DNA from: Bacteroidales bacterium
Lineage (GTDB): Bacteria > Bacteroidota > Bacteroidia > Bacteroidales > JAADJA01
Assembly (NCBI GenBank): GCA_020438105.1
Contig: JAGQVE010000002.1
Coordinates: forward strand, 124,001-188,000
DNA: 64,000 nt
Direction: 5' to 3'
Shown here: piece after piece, positions 7,279-15,820 of the stretch
Numbering within the stretch: position 1 is the stretch's first letter
Layout: each line of letters starts with the position of its first letter
Made by a program: the position numbers and the translations under genes
The notes under the pieces: model-generated
Told to the model about the DNA's origin: nothing
Seen by the model: the letters and a program-made list of their open reading frames with translations, nothing else
Databases searched by the model: none

Positions 7279-7746
7279 ATGAACAATCATATAATATTAA
7301 ATCCGGTTGCTTCGGTAAAAAACACAAGGCAAGCGAAAATAGATGACAATTGGGGTGAAATAATTTCGGAGATAGAGTTGGCGCCCAATATACCAATCGA
7401 AAGCCTCGACGGCATTGAATCATTTTCGCATTTGGAAATCATCTTTTACTTTGATAAAGCCACCAAAACGATTACAGGGAGCGAACATCCAAGGGAAAAT
7501 CCAAACTGGCCAAAAGTTGGAATTTTTGCACAACGAAAAAAAGACCGACCCAACCATCTCGGCTTAACCATTGTTAAACTACTTGGCAAACACGGAAAAA
7601 CACTGACCGTTTCTTATCTTGATGCAATCGATGGAACTCCTGTGCTTGACATAAAGCCCGTTTTTGAAGCTTACTTGCCTGTGGGCAAAATAAAGGAACC
7701 TGAGTGGTCAAAAGAATTGATGAGAAACTATTACAACAAGGAATGA
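7279..7746 (+). CDS. trmO: TrmO-family tRNA (t6A37-N6) methyltransferase
   Basis: A 155-residue member of the TsaA/TrmO (UPF0066) beta-barrel methyltransferases, which use SAM to methylate t6A at position 37 of tRNA-Thr. Recognisable blocks are FSHLEIIFYF, VGIFAQRKKDRPNHLGLT and VSYLDAIDGTPVLDIKP. The block usually written RPNP reads RPNH here, so activity on the standard substrate is not certain. It starts 16 nt after the fic remnant, and no attC-like site follows it. It may be an old resident or an accessory gene. Confidence 0.75.
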   Translation: MNNHIILNPVASVKNTRQAKIDDNWGEIISEIELAPNIPIESLDGIESFSHLEIIFYFDKATKTITGSEHPRENPNWPKVGIFAQRKKDRPNHLGLTIVKLLGKHGKTLTVSYLDAIDGTPVLDIKPVFEAYLPVGKIKEPEWSKELMRNYYNKE

Positions 7747-7841
7747 AAGTAAAAATGCGTGTGTATCATTTTCAACCTGCGTTTTGAAGGACCATAAAAT
7801 TGAATTTCAAAGTTAATATTTAACATTTGGATACAGAAATA

Positions 7842-8771
7842 TTAATGCCTGAGTTTAGCCGCAAACTCAACCGGGATATAGTTTTCCAGTGATTCGCAAA
7901 CAGCCGATCCAAATGCAACTCCAATATTTAACAGTGTTTCCCATTCGTGTTTTTTCAATGAAAATAAGTCGTTTTTATTAAGGTGCAATTTACATAGTCC
8001 GTAAATCAAACCTGCGTTAAAAGAATCACCGGCACCGATGGTGCTCACCGTGTTGTTAAAGGGAGGGTCAACCTTTACATTCAGCCTTTCCGATTTAAAA
8101 TGAACCGGATTTCCCCCATCGGTCATGATCATCAATTCGCAACCCGATTCCTGCACATGATAAAAAGCCTCCTGCGTGTTCCAGGCATTAAAGATCATTT
8201 GAAAATCGGGAAGCGATCCACGCACGATATCTGCCATTCCAATATTTTCAGTTACAAAAGGCATCACCTTTGCAAGCTCAGCCAGGTGGGGTTTCCTGAA
8301 GTTTGGATCATAAATAACAATGGCATCTGCATGTTTGGCATTTTGTAACAATTCCTTTAGAAATGGCCGCGTTGCCGGGTCGAGGGAGGCAAAGGACCCG
8401 AATATTACGATATCACCCGGTTTAAACTTTGGCATTTGAATTTGATACCGCTTTGCCGGGTAATGCTTGTAAAAGGTGTATCTGGCTTCATTTTCATCAT
8501 CCAAAAAAGCAATCGCAAGTGCAGTTTTGCCATGGTCAAAACGGTAGATATACCGGGTTCCCACCTCATTGTTCTCCAGAAACCGGATCACCTGCTCCCC
8601 TACATCATCAAGGCCGATTTCGGAAAGCAGTTCCACATGTAGTCCAAGACGGCCCAGGCTTACAGCAGTATTTAGCATTGCGCCACCTGCTTTAGCGCCC
8701 ATAGCTGCATCTCCCTTTAAAATTATATCAAAAACGGTTTCACCAATGGAATAGATACGCTTGTTTTGCAT
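7842..8771 (-). CDS. PfkB-family sugar kinase
   Basis: A 309-residue ribokinase/fructokinase-fold kinase. The N-terminal glycine motif is AKAGGAMLNTAVSLGRLG (residues 26-43). The C-terminal signature STIGAGDSFNAGLIYGL carries the catalytic Asp. Sequences of this type in Bacteroidota are usually called fructokinases; the substrate cannot be fixed from sequence. The ATG at 8771 lies only about 5 nt after a well-formed promoter, so the mRNA may be nearly leaderless. The gene is convergent with trmO. Confidence 0.85.
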   Translation of the reverse strand: MQNKRIYSIGETVFDIILKGDAAMGAKAGGAMLNTAVSLGRLGLHVELLSEIGLDDVGEQVIRFLENNEVGTRYIYRFDHGKTALAIAFLDDENEARYTFYKHYPAKRYQIQMPKFKPGDIVIFGSFASLDPATRPFLKELLQNAKHADAIVIYDPNFRKPHLAELAKVMPFVTENIGMADIVRGSLPDFQMIFNAWNTQEAFYHVQESGCELMIMTDGGNPVHFKSERLNVKVDPPFNNTVSTIGAGDSFNAGLIYGLCKLHLNKNDLFSLKKHEWETLLNIGVAFGSAVCESLENYIPVEFAAKLRH

Positions 8772-8775
8772 GTAC

Positions 8776-8805
8776 CAAATTTACAACAAGAACAACACAC
8801 AGCAA
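8776..8805 (-). promoter_or_regulatory. Promoter of the PfkB kinase gene
   Basis: On the minus strand TTG (8805-8803), 19 nt, then TAAATTTG (8783-8776) gives an exact Bacteroidota promoter. Transcription should start 3-4 nt downstream, at about 8773, within two bases of the ATG. Confidence 0.5.
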
Positions 8806-8918
8806 CTCATTTTTGTGATTTTTAAGGATTCTTCAATTAAAATAAGATTGTTAAAAAGTTTTGTAGGTTCACCTCTGAGCCCTCGACTTAATAAGGGTAT
8901 TTTTACAAAAAACCGTCT

Positions 8919-9143
8919 ATGCCTCCAGGTTCAAAACGCAGAAGAAAAAAGACAAAATTTGTCAAGATCACCATAAAACTTTCCACGCGTCAAAAAAAGT
9001 CACTGTTGAATTATTGCAGGGCAAGGCGCACCACCCCCAACAAACTCATTAAAAAGTCGATCAAAAGGTATATTAATGGATTTGATAAAAATGTACCGCA
9101 GGAGTTTTATGTAACCGAAAACCAACTCGACCTGTTCGATTAG
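8919..9143 (+). CDS. Small basic protein with a ribbon-helix-helix-like core
   Basis: 74 residues, very rich in Lys and Arg in the first half ([19 protein letters not shown]) and ending in a short acidic tail (NQLDLFD). A strand (KITIKL) followed by two helices ([17 protein letters not shown] and [12 protein letters not shown]) resembles the ribbon-helix-helix fold of small DNA-binding proteins. Function is unknown. Its stop overlaps the convergent recR stop by 4 nt. Nucleic-acid binding is an inference from charge and pattern. Confidence 0.65.
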   Translation: MPPGSKRRRKKTKFVKITIKLSTRQKKSLLNYCRARRTTPNKLIKKSIKRYINGFDKNVPQEFYVTENQLDLFD

Positions 9144-9760
9144 CTGTCAAGTGTATTCTCATAAGGAAGGCGGTTAAGAATTGATCTTCCCAAAGTAATT
9201 TCATCGGCATATTCCAGCTCATCTCCTACCGAAATCCCCCGCGCAATGGTGGAAATTGCAATCCTGGTTTCTTTAAGTCTTTTATAAATGTAAAAATTGG
9301 TAGTATCACCTTCGATGGTGGTGGAAAGAGCCATGATCACCTCACTCACATTTCCTTTTTGGATGCGGTTCACCAGCGATTCAATATTCAAATCCGCAGG
9401 GCCAATGCCATCCATCGGCGAAATGATGCCACCCAAAATATGGTATAACCCATTATACTGGCCTGTATTTTCGATGGCCATTACATCACGAATATCTTCC
9501 ACCACGCATATGAGCGATTCATTTCTTTTGGGGCTGGCGCAAATTTCACAAATCTCACTATCAGAAAGATTATGACAAACCTTGCAAAATTTTATTTCAT
9601 TCCTCAACTGTATGATCGCGTTGCCCAAAGCCTCCGAAACCGCCGGTTCTTTTTTCAACAGGTGAAGTGCAAGCCGGAGTGCCGTTTTTTTCCCCACACC
9701 GGGCAAACGTGATAACTCATTTACAGCATTTTCGAGCAACCTTGAGGCGTAAGTGTTCAT
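9140..9760 (-). CDS. recR: Recombination mediator RecR
   Basis: 206 residues, the normal length. An N-terminal helix-hairpin-helix ([20 protein letters not shown]) is followed by a Cys4 zinc finger (C59, C62, C71, C74; [16 protein letters not shown]) and a Toprim domain starting near [13 protein letters not shown]. RecR acts with RecF and RecO to load RecA at gaps. A single gene with its own promoter upstream. Confidence 0.95.
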   Translation of the reverse strand: MNTYASRLLENAVNELSRLPGVGKKTALRLALHLLKKEPAVSEALGNAIIQLRNEIKFCKVCHNLSDSEICEICASPKRNESLICVVEDIRDVMAIENTGQYNGLYHILGGIISPMDGIGPADLNIESLVNRIQKGNVSEVIMALSTTIEGDTTNFYIYKRLKETRIAISTIARGISVGDELEYADEITLGRSILNRLPYENTLDS

Positions 9761-9803
9761 TTTTATAGAAAATTGGAATTAAATATCTTCCTGAATTTGT
9801 TCA

Positions 9804-9835
9804 CAAATCTAATGCAAATAAATTTTCACATTCAA
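9804..9835 (-). promoter_or_regulatory. Promoter of recR
   Basis: On the minus strand TTG (9835-9833), 21 nt, then TAGATTTG (9811-9804). The predicted start gives a leader of about 40 nt before the recR ATG at 9760. Confidence 0.5.
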
Positions 9836-9883
9836 TAAAATAAGTAGTTTTACAAGCAGAAGACGCAATACCCGAGCAGGTTT

Positions 9884-10594
9884 ATGAAACGTTACAGACT
9901 GGTTTTTATATTGTTCCTAATCTCTTTTTCCTTGCCCTTGCTGGCGCAGGTATCCAACGACACCATTAACCGCACCGATGACGAAGGCCGCAAGATCGGC
10001 TTTTGGAAAAAAGTGAATGAGGAAGGAATGCTTTTGTACGAAGGGAGTTTTGAGGCTGATATTCCGGTTGGGGAATTCACCTATTTTTATCCGGATGGCA
10101 TTGTGAAAGCCAAATCGGTTTTTTCAGAAAATGGCCGTAAATGTTTTACCACCTCTTTTCATCATTCAGGTAAAATGATGACCGAAGGGCTGTACCTGGA
10201 GAAAGTTAAAGACAGCCTCTGGAAGTATTATGACAATGAAGGGGTTTTGCTTAAAGAAGAATTTTATAAAAACAACCAGAAGCATAATGTTTGGAAAACT
10301 TATTATCCCAACGGACAAATTGCTGAGGAAACTTACTGGGAGTATGGAAAACAAAGCGGCCCCTGGAAACAATATTTCAGTGATGGTTTGTTAAAGGCTG
10401 CGGGTAATTTTGTTAATGACGAAAAGGAAGGGCCGTTTGACTATTATTATCCCAATGGAAGATTAAGAACCACAGGCAGCTACCTTAGCGGGTACAAAAC
10501 AGGCGAATGGTTTTACATGAACGAAGACGCGAAAGTCACTAAGCGGGAGGTTTATGAAGAAGGCCGTCTCCTGAAGACTGAGGAATATGAATAA
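9884..10594 (+). CDS. Exported MORN-variant repeat protein
   Basis: 236 residues with a signal peptide ending near LLAQ (residue 21), then seven to eight degenerate MORN-variant repeats of about 23 residues. Each centres on a Y-x-P/S-N/D-G turn, such as YFYPDGIVKAKS, TYYPNGQIAEET and YYYPNGRLRTTG. The type is often labelled YwqK-like antitoxin component in databases, but no toxin is seen here. The repeats probably form a beta-sheet platform in the periplasm or on the cell surface. It overlaps the next gene by 8 nt. Confidence 0.8.
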   Translation: MKRYRLVFILFLISFSLPLLAQVSNDTINRTDDEGRKIGFWKKVNEEGMLLYEGSFEADIPVGEFTYFYPDGIVKAKSVFSENGRKCFTTSFHHSGKMMTEGLYLEKVKDSLWKYYDNEGVLLKEEFYKNNQKHNVWKTYYPNGQIAEETYWEYGKQSGPWKQYFSDGLLKAAGNFVNDEKEGPFDYYYPNGRLRTTGSYLSGYKTGEWFYMNEDAKVTKREVYEEGRLLKTEEYE

Positions 10595-10829
10595 ATCTAT
10601 TTATATTAACTCCTTAAACCTGGAAAAAACGGGCGACTGGGATGCTTCTCACCGATTAATACAACAATATTTTACTTCTGAAGCTTGCTGGATTCATGCC
10701 TATCTGCATCGGGTGGAGGGTGACCTGGGAAATGCCGCTTACTGGTATTCAAGGGCAGGCAAAACGATGCCTGTGATCAGTCTGGAAAATGAATGGGAAT
10801 ACCTCATGGAATACATGAAAGCACTGTAA
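10587..10829 (+). CDS. Small conserved protein translated with the MORN protein
   Basis: 80 residues, soluble, rich in Trp, Tyr and His. Blocks such as NLEKTGDWDASHRLIQQY, CWIHAYLHRVEGDLGN and AAYWYSRAGKTMP look like one and a half TPR-type helical hairpins and resemble small Bacteroidota hypothetical proteins. The function is unknown. It begins inside the end of the preceding gene (ATG at 10587) and ends 2 nt from the convergent secreted-protein gene. Confidence 0.7.
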   Translation: MNKSIYINSLNLEKTGDWDASHRLIQQYFTSEACWIHAYLHRVEGDLGNAAYWYSRAGKTMPVISLENEWEYLMEYMKAL

Positions 10830-10831
10830 TT

Positions 10832-13618
10832 TCAATCCGTTCCTGAAATAATGGTGAGGCTGCCTTTAATGGTTTGTTTGATATTTTCGCCACCGTAATA
10901 CACTTCCAGTACCCAAAAATAAGTTCCATCAGCAACAGGCCGGCCATTTCGTTTGCCATCCCAGCCTGATTGAAAATCTTCGGATTCCCAAACCTTTTCA
11001 CCCCAGCGATTAAATACTTCAATATGGTGTTTATTGATACCTTGCCAGTGCTCCGGATCCGGTTGAAAAATGTCGTTTTTCTGATCACTGTTCGGCGTAA
11101 TGACCTGTGGCACCCACACTTCAAATAATACTATTTTCAAGGTATCGCTGTTGGTACAACCATCTTTTGACACTTCCACAAAATAATACGGATTTTCGGG
11201 GTTGAGCGCGCCGGTGGTAACTTCATAAAATTGCCCTGATGATCCATCCTGCCAGAGGTAAGTATCAAATCCGGCCCCAGCATTCAAAGTTATCGACTGT
11301 CCTTCAACCAATACCTGATCTTCGCCAAGATTGATCAGAGGTACAGGCGCAAAACTTACAGTTATATTATCCGATGCATTTCCACACTCATTGGATATTT
11401 CGAGCGTTACATCACCCGAGCTGCTAACTTCATAAGTGTTGTCTCCTTCCACCCCATTCCAGTAATAGGTGTAATCACCCGATGGGGCGGAAATCGTATA
11501 CAATTCGCCCACGCACAATTGCTGATCGGCGCCTAAATCCAGGGAAGGTTTTGGCTTTTCAGTTATGGAAATTTCACCACTGCCCAGGCAGCCATATTGA
11601 TCAATAATATCTACGCTGTAAACACCTGCACCAACTACCTCAAAGTACTGGCCGGTAGAACCGTCCTGCCAGAGATAACTGTCATTGCCTGCTCCGGCAT
11701 CCAAAAGGAGTGTATCGCCTGTGCATAAAAGAGAGTCAGTACCAAATGCAGCTTCGGGGCTAGTAACCTGAACGAATATTTCATCTGTTGTTGCACAATT
11801 ATAGATATTGGTAACTGTTAACATGTACAATCCTGATGAAGTAACAGTGTAAAACGGAAGGGTTGAATTATCCTGCCATACATAAGATATGTACTGGCCG
11901 GCTGGTTCAAGGGTTAAAATTTGCCCATCGCATATGGTGGTATCTGCTCCCAGTTCAAGTGCGGGTGAAGGCTGCACCTGAATATTTACGGTATCTGAAC
12001 CAGAACATCCGTAAATATCAGTTACATAAACCCAATAAGTCCCGGATTGTGTAATTGTATAAAAGGATGTATTTGCACCGTTTTGCCATTCATAACTTAC
12101 AAATCCATTACCCGGTGATAAATTATAGTTATCACCCATACAAACTGTTGTATCAGGCCCAAGATTCACCACTACAGCAGGGCTGTAATTCACCTGAACC
12201 GAATCAGTGGTTGAACATCCGTTTTGATCGCTTACTGTTACCCAGTAAATTCCCGGATCACTCACAGTGACTGTTTGCCCGGATGAATTATCAAACCAAA
12301 GGTAGGAGGTAAATCCACCCCCGGGATTTAACAATACCGACCCATCTACACAAATGGCCGTATCGGTGGGCAGATTAGTTTCGATGGGCGGGTAAAAGCT
12401 TACAAATACCGAATCGGAATTTTGACATCCGCCGGGACCCACGACCTGCACCCAGTATAGTCCAGGCTGAGTAACAGTCAAAGTTGAATCGGTGGAACCA
12501 TCCTGCCACAGATAGGAAAAATACCCTGAACCGGCATTGAGTGTTGTATCATTTCCACCACAAATGTTTATCTGTTCGGGTAAGCCAATTTCAGGACCTT
12601 CTAGCACAATAACTTTAATTTGATCCGTTAATGTATCTCCACATTTATCAATAATATTAACATAAAAGGTTGTTGTGCTGTCAGGACTTAGAATCACATT
12701 TGCAGTGGTATCAGGCAATCCAACCCATTGATAACTATAAGGTTCAGCCCCATTTTCCACTTCCAGGGTTACTAAAACCTGCTGCCCCTGGCACATGTAC
12801 GTTGAGTCGATCATCTGGGAGATCATCGGCTCATACTCAAGTATTTCTACAAATATGGTATCAGTATCATCACAACCTTCATTTCCCAGTACGTTTACCC
12901 AATAATATCCGGTAGTATCAACAAAGATCACACTGTCGTTGCTACCAGTTGACCACTGATAACTAACAAATCCGCCACCTGTATTAATTTCTAATTGTTC
13001 ACCCTCGCAAAGAGTAAGGGTAGTATCGTTTCCAAGATCGAGTGAAGGCGATTTCAGGATGCGAATATTGTCCATCAACATATAACCCCAATAGGGATTA
13101 TTCCCGATATAATAAGCTTCCAGCGTTAAATCGGTGATATCAAACTCGGGTTGCAATACAAATGAATAGGTCACCCAATCTTCATTCTCCACACCCGGTG
13201 ATTGCCAGATCATGTTGGTTTTATCGCATGAATTGCCTGAACCATACATTCTCAGGGTAATAGGACTCATATTGTAAACGGAAACATTTTCCTGGAATGC
13301 AAGATCAATTTTTATGGTATAGCATGAATCCGCAGAAAGCGGAATATTTAAAGTTGTGTGAACATCTTCCCAGGTAAAATCCTCGCGGGCAGTCATACCA
13401 AGAAAAGTACTTCCATCAGAAGCGGGCAAAAATACTCCAAAATTACCAGGTTGAATATCAGGAGTACTCCATACCGGCGTACAAATTGCCCAACCGGGAG
13501 GTGCGGTTGCTGGAGCCGGAGTTCCTTCGAACGAGGGGTTCGGGAGCCACTGAGCCCTGCTTAGCACAGTTAGTAAAACAAGGAATAGAATAGCAAATGC
13601 TCTGATCGGTTTTTTCAT
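10832..13618 (-). CDS. Large secreted repeat protein with type B T9SS sorting domain
   Basis: 928 residues from the ATG at 13618; an in-frame TTG at 13639 is less likely because the signal peptide begins at MKKPIRAFAILFLVLL. After the signal comes a jelly-roll-like domain of about 170 residues (NPSFEG to MLMDNIRI). Eight immunoglobulin-like repeats of about 70 residues follow (typical: ADTTICDGQ, SYLWQDGST, YWVTVSDQNGC) with one PKD-like insert. The C-terminal gliding-motility-type sorting domain (PQVITPNSDQKNDIF to GTYFWVLEVYY) marks export by the type IX system. Likely a surface adhesin or polymer-binding protein. Confidence 0.88.
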   Translation of the reverse strand: MKKPIRAFAILFLVLLTVLSRAQWLPNPSFEGTPAPATAPPGWAICTPVWSTPDIQPGNFGVFLPASDGSTFLGMTAREDFTWEDVHTTLNIPLSADSCYTIKIDLAFQENVSVYNMSPITLRMYGSGNSCDKTNMIWQSPGVENEDWVTYSFVLQPEFDITDLTLEAYYIGNNPYWGYMLMDNIRILKSPSLDLGNDTTLTLCEGEQLEINTGGGFVSYQWSTGSNDSVIFVDTTGYYWVNVLGNEGCDDTDTIFVEILEYEPMISQMIDSTYMCQGQQVLVTLEVENGAEPYSYQWVGLPDTTANVILSPDSTTTFYVNIIDKCGDTLTDQIKVIVLEGPEIGLPEQINICGGNDTTLNAGSGYFSYLWQDGSTDSTLTVTQPGLYWVQVVGPGGCQNSDSVFVSFYPPIETNLPTDTAICVDGSVLLNPGGGFTSYLWFDNSSGQTVTVSDPGIYWVTVSDQNGCSTTDSVQVNYSPAVVVNLGPDTTVCMGDNYNLSPGNGFVSYEWQNGANTSFYTITQSGTYWVYVTDIYGCSGSDTVNIQVQPSPALELGADTTICDGQILTLEPAGQYISYVWQDNSTLPFYTVTSSGLYMLTVTNIYNCATTDEIFVQVTSPEAAFGTDSLLCTGDTLLLDAGAGNDSYLWQDGSTGQYFEVVGAGVYSVDIIDQYGCLGSGEISITEKPKPSLDLGADQQLCVGELYTISAPSGDYTYYWNGVEGDNTYEVSSSGDVTLEISNECGNASDNITVSFAPVPLINLGEDQVLVEGQSITLNAGAGFDTYLWQDGSSGQFYEVTTGALNPENPYYFVEVSKDGCTNSDTLKIVLFEVWVPQVITPNSDQKNDIFQPDPEHWQGINKHHIEVFNRWGEKVWESEDFQSGWDGKRNGRPVADGTYFWVLEVYYGGENIKQTIKGSLTIISGTD

Positions 13619-13671
13619 TTTGGTGATAGACAAGATCAATTTTGATTTAGTTGCCCCCTGTTTTTGATCAA

Positions 13672-15036
13672 TTAATCGCTAAAGATAGCATTATATGATG
13701 TAAATCCTTTTGGTGCTTTGTTTTTTAATGCTGTTTGGGGTTTATGAAATTCCGGACTGTCGTATATTCGCTTCAGTAATAAATCTCTTGTTGCAGGCTC
13801 CGCAAGGTGTGCAATTCCCACAGCATGCTCGCCGATGCTTAATCCACGCGGATCGAATGCGCCGTTTTCGGTAACAATGATCACCGGATCGGCTGATATA
13901 GCTGTGGTGGTTATCCCTTCCGGACACATATCCAGGATTTTGGAAATCCCTTTTGCGGTGGTTGATTTCATCGCAATAACAGCATAGCCGCCTTCTGAAA
14001 GGTAAGAGCCTCTTAAAAAGTCGGCCTGTCCACCGATCCCGCTGTAAATTTGCCGTCCCCTCAATGAGTCGGCCCAGATATTTCCATGCAGGTCAACACC
14101 GATAGCGCTGTTTATGGCCACCATCTTTGGCTGACTGGCGATCCGTAGGATATTGTTTGTAAAATTACAGGGTCGAGATTGCACTGAGGAGTTATAATTC
14201 AGCCACTCATAGCCTTCAGCATCCGCAGCAAGAAAAATGGAGGCGATGGCAAAATTAACATCCAAATATTTATTGGTGACTACCCCTTCATCAATCAATT
14301 TGCGCATGGCATCGGCAAACAACTCGGTATAAATCCCAATATCTTTCACGCCCTTATCCAAAATGGCTTCCGTTACTGCTTCCGGCACCTCTCCTATTCC
14401 ATATTGCAGTGTTGATCCGTCTTTGATATACAATTCGGTAACCAGGCGGCCTATTTTCATGGCAGTTTCATCGGGTTGATGAACCGGGCTGATTGGCAGG
14501 GCGTAATCAGTATCAATCATAAAATCTATTTCTGACTCATGCAGTGTTGTTCCTAAAACAAAGGGCATTTGTTTATTTCGCTCCACAATCACCAATCCAC
14601 CGTTTTCCCGGATGGAATGCACTGCCGACTGAACCCCTTCTACCGTGGTTCCATAACTGTAATTGCCACCATTATCAGGTCCGGCCACGGTAAAAACTGC
14701 CACATTGGGTTTGATATAATTCAAAACCTGTTTCGGGATATCAGAAAGGTGCATCAACTGGTAAGTGGCCATTCCCCTGTTTAAAGGCTCCCGCGAATAG
14801 GGGCCTGAAAAAATGATCCGGTGTTTAATTTTCTGGCAGGCCACTTCCGAAAAAAGTTCTTCTACATCACCAAGTAACAAAACACTTAGCAACTCAACAT
14901 TGTAAATATTGGGATCCCTGGCAAGCTGCTTCAGAATTTTTTGAGGTACGGCAGCATTTCCCGCAGTATAAATAACACTTCCGGGTTTAATATAGGTTGA
15001 ATTAATAATATCCTCAACACGTTTAACTATCTTCAT
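13672..15036 (-). CDS. Acetyl-CoA hydrolase/transferase family CoA-transferase
   Basis: 454 residues, related to 4-hydroxybutyrate and other short-chain CoA-transferases. LQYGIGEVPEAV (about residues 210-221) is the family glycine motif. IYTELF places Glu238 where the catalytic glutamate sits in characterised relatives. NSAIGVDLHGNIWADSL and SGIGGQADFLRG form the C-terminal CoA-binding region. It would exchange CoA between acyl groups (acetate, succinate, butyrate or hydroxybutyrate), fitting a fermentative metabolism. The exact substrate is not shown. It lies 24 nt downstream of the HAD gene on the same strand. Confidence 0.87.
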   Translation of the reverse strand: MKIVKRVEDIINSTYIKPGSVIYTAGNAAVPQKILKQLARDPNIYNVELLSVLLLGDVEELFSEVACQKIKHRIIFSGPYSREPLNRGMATYQLMHLSDIPKQVLNYIKPNVAVFTVAGPDNGGNYSYGTTVEGVQSAVHSIRENGGLVIVERNKQMPFVLGTTLHESEIDFMIDTDYALPISPVHQPDETAMKIGRLVTELYIKDGSTLQYGIGEVPEAVTEAILDKGVKDIGIYTELFADAMRKLIDEGVVTNKYLDVNFAIASIFLAADAEGYEWLNYNSSVQSRPCNFTNNILRIASQPKMVAINSAIGVDLHGNIWADSLRGRQIYSGIGGQADFLRGSYLSEGGYAVIAMKSTTAKGISKILDMCPEGITTTAISADPVIIVTENGAFDPRGLSIGEHAVGIAHLAEPATRDLLLKRIYDSPEFHKPQTALKNKAPKGFTSYNAIFSD

Positions 15037-15060
15037 TTATTGGTAATTTTTACTTATTTC

Positions 15061-15717
15061 TCAATTAAAAAAACCGGATAATTCTCTCAGCGAATTCAGC
15101 ACAGGAACACCTGAACGTGCCAGTCTGCTATAACTTTGATGGCCATTTGCGATGAGTATGCATGAAATTCCCAGGGCTTCGGCTACTTCATGATCATGCA
15201 ATGTATCGCCGATCAGGCAGGCACTTTGCTTGTTTATGTTGTGCTCCCTCAAAAACGACTTTGCCATACTAATTTTAGAATTTGCAAAATGATCCCTGAT
15301 GCCTGAAATTTCAATAAAATAATCCCTTATTCCCAGGTTTTGAACAGTCTGCTCAAGAAATTCATGCTGCATGGCCGAAACCATATACTGTTTGTAGTTT
15401 TTATTTTTAAATGCTGAAAGTACAATACTGACGTCAGGAAACAAAGAGGCCCCCTGGAGATTTTCGTCGTACTTGCGGATAAAATCATGGGCCACCCTAT
15501 CCCATTCTTCTTTTTCAAAATCAAAACCAACTGCCTTGTAATAATCAATTACCGGGAATGTAAAAACTTCGCGATATTTTTCAATGGTAAGCAAATTCAA
15601 ATTGCGCTCCGAAAGAAGCTGATTGATGGCATTAATACATATGGAAATATCATCAAGAAGGGTTCCGTTCCAATCCCAGATAATTGTGTTAATATGTCCG
15701 TTTAAAGGCGAATTCAT
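15061..15717 (-). CDS. HAD-family phosphatase, phosphoglycolate phosphatase-like
   Basis: 218 residues of the haloacid dehalogenase superfamily. WDWNGTLLDD (residues 15-24) is motif I, with the first Asp as nucleophile. SAMQHE is near motif II, and CLIGDTLHDHEVA is motif IV with the Mg-binding Asp. An all-helical cap lies between motifs I and II, as in Gph-type phosphatases. The substrate is unknown, probably a small phosphorylated metabolite. It is likely co-transcribed with the CoA-transferase gene downstream. Confidence 0.85.
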   Translation of the reverse strand: MNSPLNGHINTIIWDWNGTLLDDISICINAINQLLSERNLNLLTIEKYREVFTFPVIDYYKAVGFDFEKEEWDRVAHDFIRKYDENLQGASLFPDVSIVLSAFKNKNYKQYMVSAMQHEFLEQTVQNLGIRDYFIEISGIRDHFANSKISMAKSFLREHNINKQSACLIGDTLHDHEVAEALGISCILIANGHQSYSRLARSGVPVLNSLRELSGFFN

Positions 15718-15820
15718 GCAGCAAATGCTGTTGAGTATTATCCGGTAAAATTAATCAGAATACTTAAACACCTATTGAAAATTTACTTAATTTGCGAGCA
15801 CGATATTTTGAATTTTCTAT

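Noticed and set aside
9884-10829. Toxin-antitoxin pair, because MORN-variant proteins are often labelled antitoxin component
   Set aside because: The MORN protein has a signal peptide and the partner has no toxin motif; the label is a database habit.
13672-15036. Loss of the catalytic glutamate in the CoA-transferase, since NSAIGVDLHG has Gly at residue 313 where some relatives have another polar residue
   Set aside because: In characterised 4-hydroxybutyrate CoA-transferases the catalytic glutamate is about 20 residues after the GIG motif; here Glu238 in IYTELF fills that place, so the active site looks intact.
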